The notes below the pieces were generated by a model. That model did not search any database, was not told the DNA's origin, and worked only from the letters and a program-made list of their open reading frames with translations. Both the position numbers and the translations under genes were made by a program. Positions 14,647 to 18,449 of a stretch of DNA of 18,449 bases are shown here, piece by piece. The stretch lies in assembly GCA_964346665.1 (NCBI GenBank), contig CAYFVC010000007.1, positions 1 through 18,449 on the forward strand, read 5' to 3'. Position 1 is the stretch's first letter. Each line of letters starts with the position of its first letter. Origin of the DNA: JAZGEG01 sp964346665. Lineage in GTDB: Archaea; Aenigmatarchaeota; Aenigmatarchaeia; QMZP01; QMZT01.

Positions 14647-15911
14647 TCATAGAATCAGAATTCGAGACGGAGATGACCGATCTCGTCGTGGAGAAACCGA
14701 AGTTGTATTCTCTGAGATGGAGGCTTGGTTTCGGGGGGAGTGTTTCTGGCGGGCCGACAGTTCACGATAACGTGGTTTATTTCGGAGCGCTTGACCATTG
14801 CCTGTATGCTGTGGATATAAAAACGAAAAAGGATAAATGGAGATTCAAGGGGAACGACGCGTTCGTTGAGTCGGTTCCTATAATTCAGAAGGGGGTTCTT
14901 TACGTTGGGTGCTCGGACGGGAATGTGTATGCGATTGATATCGGATCGGGAAAAGAGGTTTGGAAGTTCAAGACAGGAGGGGAGATTTGCCCCACAATTT
15001 TAGTGAAAGGTGAAAGACTCTATTTCGGATCAAGGGACGGGTTTGTTTATTGTTTGGATTTGAAAGGAAAGGGAATTTGGAGGACAAAAACTGGAGGGGA
15101 TGTGGTTTCGTCCGCGGTTGTAAACGAAAACAGGGTTTACATAGGCTCGTACGACGGGAATTTGTACTGTTTGGATAAGGGAAGTGGGAGAGAAATTTGG
15201 CGATTCAAAACGGGTGGAAGCGTTATAAATTATCTTCCGCCGCCAATATATAACAGTGTTATATTTTTCGGCTCAGCTGACCACAACATTTATGGTGTAG
15301 ACATAAGAAAAGGGGAAGAAGTTTTCAGGTTCAAAACAGACGGCCTGGTCTGCACAAGACCGGTTATTCACAAAGGAAGGATATTTTTCGGTTCAAATGA
15401 CGGGAATTTTTACTCTGTTGATATTGAAACCGGAAAAGAGGTGTGGAGGTTTGAAACAGGAGACCGCGTGGCGGATCAAAAACCTCCCATTCATGAGGGG
15501 AAAATATATTTCGGTTCAGGGGACGGGAATCTATACTCGGTGGATGTTTCGAATGGCAAAGAAGTCTGGCGCTTTCGAACGGATGGCGGGATATTCTCAA
15601 CACCGTTTCTACATGAAGGGGTACTTTACTTCGGTTCCTATGACTGCAAACTTTATGGTGTTCATGCCAAAACCGGGGAAGAAGTCTTCCGTTTCCAAAC
15701 GGGCAGTCAGGCGAAGTCCACAATAGAGCTTTTCGAACAACTACCGATCAAGCTAAAACCATTAACAAAGGATTCCGAAGCAGAGGAAAACGAATTTTAT
15801 AGATCAGAAGTTCCGAGACTGAACATCTCAGAATCCGAATACACGCCAATCGTACAATACGCTGTCAAAAACATATACGGCGTGGGGAAGAAGAAATACG
15901 ATCAAATCTAA
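14643..15911 (+). CDS. Cytosolic eight-bladed PQQ-like propeller protein 3
   Basis: The 422-residue paralogue again overlaps the previous stop by four bases and has GAGGAG upstream. Its N-terminus (E-S-E-F-E-T-E-M-T-D-L-V-V-E-K-P) is almost the same as that of propeller 1. Eight blades follow. Two of them have F in place of the usual W in the docking position (E-V-F-R-F, blades 5 and 8), and blade 3 reads I-W-R-T-K. The tail has Y-T-P-I-V-Q-Y and Y-G-V-G-K-K-K-Y. A perfect copy of the iron-sulfur operator-like palindrome lies within the gene at 15248-15264. A T-run (15935-15940) after the stop may end the operon transcript. Confidence 0.9.
   Translation: MIIESEFETEMTDLVVEKPKLYSLRWRLGFGGSVSGGPTVHDNVVYFGALDHCLYAVDIKTKKDKWRFKGNDAFVESVPIIQKGVLYVGCSDGNVYAIDIGSGKEVWKFKTGGEICPTILVKGERLYFGSRDGFVYCLDLKGKGIWRTKTGGDVVSSAVVNENRVYIGSYDGNLYCLDKGSGREIWRFKTGGSVINYLPPPIYNSVIFFGSADHNIYGVDIRKGEEVFRFKTDGLVCTRPVIHKGRIFFGSNDGNFYSVDIETGKEVWRFETGDRVADQKPPIHEGKIYFGSGDGNLYSVDVSNGKEVWRFRTDGGIFSTPFLHEGVLYFGSYDCKLYGVHAKTGEEVFRFQTGSQAKSTIELFEQLPIKLKPLTKDSEAEENEFYRSEVPRLNISESEYTPIVQYAVKNIYGVGKKKYDQI
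15248..15264. promoter_or_regulatory. Third copy of the ATATAAC-N3-GTTATAT palindrome, inside a gene
   Basis: ATATAAC and GTTATAT flank AGT, a perfect match to the shared core of the two palindromes in the isc gap. It falls in the coding sequence of propeller 3 where the protein reads I-Y-N-S-V-I-F, a normal blade strand. The protein constraint alone may therefore explain it. Whether it binds a regulator is unknown. Confidence 0.35.
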
Positions 15912-15940
15912 TTATTAAATACCGTTTACAATTATTTTTT
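15912..15940 (+). promoter_or_regulatory. Promoter of the RNase Z gene and likely terminator of the propeller operon
   Basis: TTATTAAATA (15912-15921) is centred about 24 bases before the ATG at 15941, so RNase Z is probably translated from a leaderless mRNA. The T-run just before the ATG could terminate transcripts arriving from the propeller genes. Confidence 0.55.
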
Positions 15941-16873
15941 ATGCTCGAGATAACGTTCCTAGGGACGGGAAGCGGCCCTCCTACAAAGAATCGTAATCAC
16001 GCCGCGATCTTCCTCCATTACGACAAGCACAACCTGCTTTTCGATTGCGGGGAAGGAACGCAAAGGCAGATGATCATAGCGAGGGGAATATCGTTCATGA
16101 AGATTGACCACATCTTCATAACCCACTGGCATGCAGATCATTGGGTAGGTTTGATCGGTCTGCTCTACACCATGAACCTTGAGGGGAGGAAGAGAACGCT
16201 TTACATACACGGACCGGATGCTGAGAGGTTTATCGGAGACATACTCGATCTGGATTACTGGGGGACTGGTTTTCGGGTGATACCAAAAAACGTTCCCTTC
16301 GAGGGGAACAGGGAAGTGAAGGTTTTAGAAACCAAAGATTTCGGGATAACCGCGATTCCCACAAAACATTCCGTCCCTTCGGTCGCTTATTGCTTTCGTG
16401 AGAGAGATAAGGTCAATGTGGACATCAAGAAGGCGGAGAAACTCTTTGGATTGAAACAGGGGAGACTGGTCGGGAAACTGAAGGAGAAAGGGAGTATAGA
16501 ATTCAAAGGGAAAAGAATAAGGATAGAGGATGTCGGGATTCGGAAGCCCGGGGTTAAGATGGTTTACACAGGGGATACCGAACCTTGCAAGAACGTTGTG
16601 AATATTTCTAAGGAAGCGGATCTCCTTATACACGACGCCACGTTTGTTGAGACGAAAGAAGAGATGATGCATTCAGGGGCAAAGGAAGCTGCACAGCTAG
16701 CGAAGGAAGCGAAGGTTAAAACACTCATCCTCACGCATTTCTCGAGAAGGTATACGAATTTGAAGGAGATAGAGGATGAAGCGAGGAAGATATTCAAAAA
16801 TTCCTTCGCCTCCAAGGATTTCATGAAGGTTCTGGTCAGAAACACGGGGATAAAGTTCGGAAAGGTTATTTGA
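15941..16873 (+). CDS. rnz: Ribonuclease Z (tRNA 3'-end endonuclease)
   Basis: The 310-residue metallo-beta-lactamase-fold enzyme cuts the 3' trailer from tRNA precursors. Its zinc site is complete: T-H-W-H-A-D-H gives H62, H64, D66 and H67. H143 (K-H-S-V-P), D212 (Y-T-G-D-T) and H266 (L-T-H-F-S-R-R-Y) are the remaining ligands. The G-T-G-S-G-P-P-T start and F-D-C-G-E-G-T-Q-R-Q are typical of RNase Z, and residues about 150-205 form the substrate-binding insertion. The usual H-L-H-G-D-H is H-W-H-A-D-H here. Its end overlaps the convergent membrane-protein gene by eight bases. Confidence 0.93.
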   Translation: MLEITFLGTGSGPPTKNRNHAAIFLHYDKHNLLFDCGEGTQRQMIIARGISFMKIDHIFITHWHADHWVGLIGLLYTMNLEGRKRTLYIHGPDAERFIGDILDLDYWGTGFRVIPKNVPFEGNREVKVLETKDFGITAIPTKHSVPSVAYCFRERDKVNVDIKKAEKLFGLKQGRLVGKLKEKGSIEFKGKRIRIEDVGIRKPGVKMVYTGDTEPCKNVVNISKEADLLIHDATFVETKEEMMHSGAKEAAQLAKEAKVKTLILTHFSRRYTNLKEIEDEARKIFKNSFASKDFMKVLVRNTGIKFGKVI

Positions 16874-17243
16874 ACCCCTTTTCTTTGACGGTGTAAACGA
16901 AAAAACCTACAACAGCAACGATGAACCCCCAGGTTACGAAGTGGTTCCCGATCCCGACATAATCGGGAAAAAGGAAGCTGCAGATTATGTTCACTATTAT
17001 ACCTATAACTATCAATATAATAGCGACAACCCCTATGTGCGAGAGCTTCCACTGGAACTTCTCTTTTTCTTTCCTTTTTTCACTCATGTGTAATGCGAAA
17101 ACCAGTATTTCCCCGATTAGGCCTATCACCGCTATTATCAGACCAAAAAGGGTTTTGAAGAAGAAAAATTCGATCAAGTGAATGACAAGTCCTACAATTA
17201 TAACGATAAAAAAGAGGTAAGCGAGTTTCCTCAGACGTTCCAT
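16866..17243 (-). CDS. Four-helix membrane protein, unrecognised
   Basis: The 125-residue protein has four hydrophobic stretches (about 8-30, 33-52, 70-92 and 99-117). A charged loop rich in K and E (S-E-K-R-K-E-K-E-K) separates helices 2 and 3. I do not recognise a family. The second of two adjacent ATGs (17243) is best spaced from GGAGGTGA, and it overlaps the stop of the ArvC/OapC gene by one base, so the two are tightly coupled. The position at the end of the Arv operon suggests a membrane partner of that system. Some poorly conserved small membrane genes simply ride along, so this is inference. Confidence 0.75.
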   Translation of the reverse strand: MERLRKLAYLFFIVIIVGLVIHLIEFFFFKTLFGLIIAVIGLIGEILVFALHMSEKRKEKEKFQWKLSHIGVVAIILIVIGIIVNIICSFLFPDYVGIGNHFVTWGFIVAVVGFFVYTVKEKGFK

Positions 17244-17644
17244 CATTCACCTCCTTTCTTTCTGAAATAGCTCATTATTGTTGTCAAATCAATCTCGTAT
17301 TTCCCTGGTCCTATCCTTATTACGATCGGCCTCTGCATGAAAAGTTTCGTGACATCTATGTGGTATTTCCCGGGCTTTATCACCCGTATCGCCTCGACGT
17401 CCAGTATGACTGTCTCGTCCTCATCTATCGGTTTTTCCACTTCTGAAACTATATCCCTTATGTCGTGTTCAATCTCTTCTATTTCACTCTTCGTCAATTT
17501 CTTTATATCCTCTTCTGCTTCTTTCAAGGCGTCTTCCCTGACGTAGAAGAAGAATCTCGACCCGCAATTGTCACACCCGTCCTCCAAGAGGTATGGAGCG
17601 TCATCCGGATGTATTTTACCGCATTTCGTACACTTGTTAGGCAT
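17243..17644 (-). CDS. oapC: ArvC/OapC family zinc-ribbon protein (DUF2072)
   Basis: The 133-residue protein begins with a zinc ribbon, C5-x2-C8 and C24-x2-C27, followed by R-F-F-F-Y-V. Next come an acidic helix (about 38-75) and a beta-rich C-terminal domain with two related strands, K-P-G-K-Y-H-I-D-V and G-P-G-K-Y-E-I-D-L. This matches the archaeal OapC/ArvC layout. In haloarchaea this gene sits with an Era-like GTPase (ArvA) and ArvB; the set is tied to extracellular vesicle production and was first named for lying near a replication origin. The ATG at 17644 is preferred over an in-frame GTG at 17653. TTTAAAT near 17675-17681 could provide an internal promoter. Confidence 0.8.
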   Translation of the reverse strand: MPNKCTKCGKIHPDDAPYLLEDGCDNCGSRFFFYVREDALKEAEEDIKKLTKSEIEEIEHDIRDIVSEVEKPIDEDETVILDVEAIRVIKPGKYHIDVTKLFMQRPIVIRIGPGKYEIDLTTIMSYFRKKGGE

Positions 17645-17675
17645 GAGATCCACTTTATAGCTTACGTATTATGAT

Positions 17676-17939
17676 TTAAATGTTACAGTTGTTTGGATTG
17701 ACTTCAAACAACTTAGAAATTTTATCTTTGTATATCTTCTTTATTTTATCAATACCATCATAAACGCTTGCCGAGGTTAACATAGTATTTGCAACCGCAC
17801 CGGCACTATAGAGAATAACATTTTCTAAATTTGGACCATCTTGCAGATTTTTTATGAGATTTTCACTGTAGTATAATGCACTTATGGCCCAAAGAGGAGT
17901 TAAATACCATCTTACATAGAATTCTGGTTTGTATTCCAT
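17676..17939 (-). CDS. Very AT-rich small hypothetical protein, probably membrane-associated
   Basis: The 87-residue product has two moderately hydrophobic stretches (about 11-28 and 43-60) and a lysine-rich C-terminus ending in N-P-N-N-C-N-I. I do not recognise it. A hand count of bases 17701-17760 finds only 13 G or C in 60, far below the neighbours, which marks it as a likely newcomer. It still has a sound ribosome site (GGTGAT, three bases before the ATG), and 19 bases separate it from the ArvB/OapB stop, so it is probably expressed. It splits the usual ArvB-ArvC neighbours. Confidence 0.65.
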   Translation of the reverse strand: MEYKPEFYVRWYLTPLWAISALYYSENLIKNLQDGPNLENVILYSAGAVANTMLTSASVYDGIDKIKKIYKDKISKLFEVNPNNCNI

Positions 17940-17958
17940 TTTATCACCATTAAAATAC

Positions 17959-18318
17959 TTACATATACAGGAGAAGCTCCTCCGGGTTTTTCTCTATCTT
18001 TCGTATGATCTTGGCGGGCCCTATTATCGTCAGACCCCTTTTCTTGCCCGCGATCCTCTCTATTATCATGTTCTTGAACCTGTCGAATCTTGTTGAACCC
18101 TCAAGCTGGGAAAGTTCAAGGGAACTCAGTTCGATCCCAGAAAACTTATCGGAAATTATCTTCATGGTCTCCTCTATCAAGTCCGCTTCTTCGGCAGGCG
18201 TTAGCTTCGCGTCCACGAGGATTATAGTCCCTTCCTTCAGCTCTTTCAGAAGGTCTGGGTAATTCCCTTTCTTCAGCTTCTCGTACGGTATGAGCTTTAT
18301 CCTCAACATTACGATCAC
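17959..18318 (-). CDS. oapB: ArvB/OapB family protein (DUF2073)
   Basis: The product is 119 residues from a GTG at 18318, which overlaps the GTPase stop (GTGA). It would be 116 from an ATG at 18309, which gives the natural start M-L-R-I-K-L-I-P-Y. It is a small alpha/beta protein with the DUF2073 pattern. A strand I-I-L-V-D-A-K-L-T-P-A-E-E-A-D-L-I lies in the first half, and the end has G-L-T-I-I-G-P-A-K-I-I-R-K-I. No catalytic site is known. It lies directly behind an Era-like GTPase gene, the standard ArvA-ArvB order, which strengthens both calls. Confidence 0.82.
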   Translation of the reverse strand: MIVMLRIKLIPYEKLKKGNYPDLLKELKEGTIILVDAKLTPAEEADLIEETMKIISDKFSGIELSSLELSQLEGSTRFDRFKNMIIERIAGKKRGLTIIGPAKIIRKIEKNPEELLLYM

Positions 18319-18449
18319 AACTTTTTCAACAAAATCTTGTAAAACTCGTTCATCATGTCCCCTGTTTTAGCTGAGACACCGATCACATCATAGCCCGGGA
18401 ACGCGGTTCGAACCCTTGTCGTGTCCGATTTCTTCAGATCAATCTTGTT
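18315..18449 (-). CDS. oapA: Era-like GTPase (ArvA/OapA family), C-terminal fragment
   Basis: Only the last 44 codons are in the window. The edge begins exactly at the guanine-specificity motif N-K-I-D (G4), and S-A-K (G5) follows after V-I-G-V, so this is a small GTPase. The protein ends 17 residues after S-A-K, which means the GTPase domain is not followed by a KH domain as in true Era. Position ahead of the ArvB gene with a stop/start overlap identifies it as the ArvA/OapA member. In haloarchaea this GTPase drives extracellular vesicle formation. Confidence 0.8.
   Translation of the reverse strand, partial: NKIDLKKSDTTRVRTAFPGYDVIGVSAKTGDMMNEFYKILLKKL

Larger units (their letters stand above)
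12200..15710 (+). repeat. Intragenic blade repeats across three propeller genes
   Basis: Twenty-four degenerate repeats of roughly 100-130 bases encode the propeller blades, eight per gene. The best conserved core at DNA level is near TGGAGGTTCAAGAC (coding W-R-F-K-T). The repeats are protein-driven, but their similarity makes this stretch, and the related stretch at 1-660, prone to recombination and to assembly errors. Confidence 0.8.

Noticed and set aside
12200..15710. CRISPR-like or tandem DNA repeat array
   Set aside because: Periodicity comes from coded propeller blades; spacing varies and identity follows codons, not fixed repeat units.
12041..15911. Propellers as PQQ-dependent dehydrogenases
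   Set aside because: There is no signal peptide, no adjacent-cysteine disulfide motif and no clear calcium or catalytic aspartate site; only the repeat fold is shared.
17645..17675. Replication origin near the OapABC genes
   Set aside because: The family name hints at an origin nearby, but no origin recognition box cluster, long AT-rich unwinding element or orc1/cdc6 gene is seen in the window.

Overview
This window is from an archaeon. It carries four-subunit pyruvate:ferredoxin oxidoreductase genes, NurA, an archaeal RNase Z, the ArvABC/OapABC gene set, GGAGGTGA-type ribosome sites and TATA boxes placed about 25 bases before leaderless starts. The clade cannot be fixed from the sequence alone; a euryarchaeal or related lineage fits. 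The strict use of ferredoxin and POR suggests anaerobic metabolism. Genes are packed tightly on both strands with many start/stop overlaps. No rRNA, tRNA, CRISPR array or transposon was seen, and no stretch of more than 300 bases lacks a gene.

Left part (1-5750): a truncated beta-propeller gene of PQQ-like repeats, a membrane-anchored DsbA-type thiol oxidoreductase and a divergent threonine synthase come first. They are followed by a minus-strand por operon (porG-porD-porA-porB) ending in a small monocluster ferredoxin, which supplies both the oxidoreductase and its likely electron acceptor.

Middle (5750-9900): a BtpA-family TIM-barrel gene and a divergent unrecognised cysteine-containing gene form an AT-richer patch. 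Next is a divergent iron-sulfur assembly pair: a cysteine desulfurase, and a fusion of an IscU scaffold to a MIP18/DUF59 domain. The 142-base gap between them carries two perfect palindromes with the same half-site, ATATAAC-N3-GTTATAT, each placed over a core promoter. A nitroreductase and a HAD phosphatase follow.

Right part (10598-16873): a small unknown gene and a NurA nuclease lie divergent from three consecutive, 4-base-overlapping genes for cytosolic eight-bladed propellers. These share N-terminal and C-terminal tail motifs. RNase Z follows.

Right end (16866-18449, minus strand): an Era-like GTPase (only its C-terminus is present), ArvB/OapB, a very AT-rich small gene, ArvC/OapC zinc ribbon and a four-helix membrane protein form one apparent operon. 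In haloarchaea the ArvABC set is linked to extracellular vesicle formation and was earlier named for proximity to replication origins. The best candidates for undescribed biology are the propeller cluster with its shared tails, the two extra genes in the Arv operon, and the twin-palindrome control region of the Fe-S genes.
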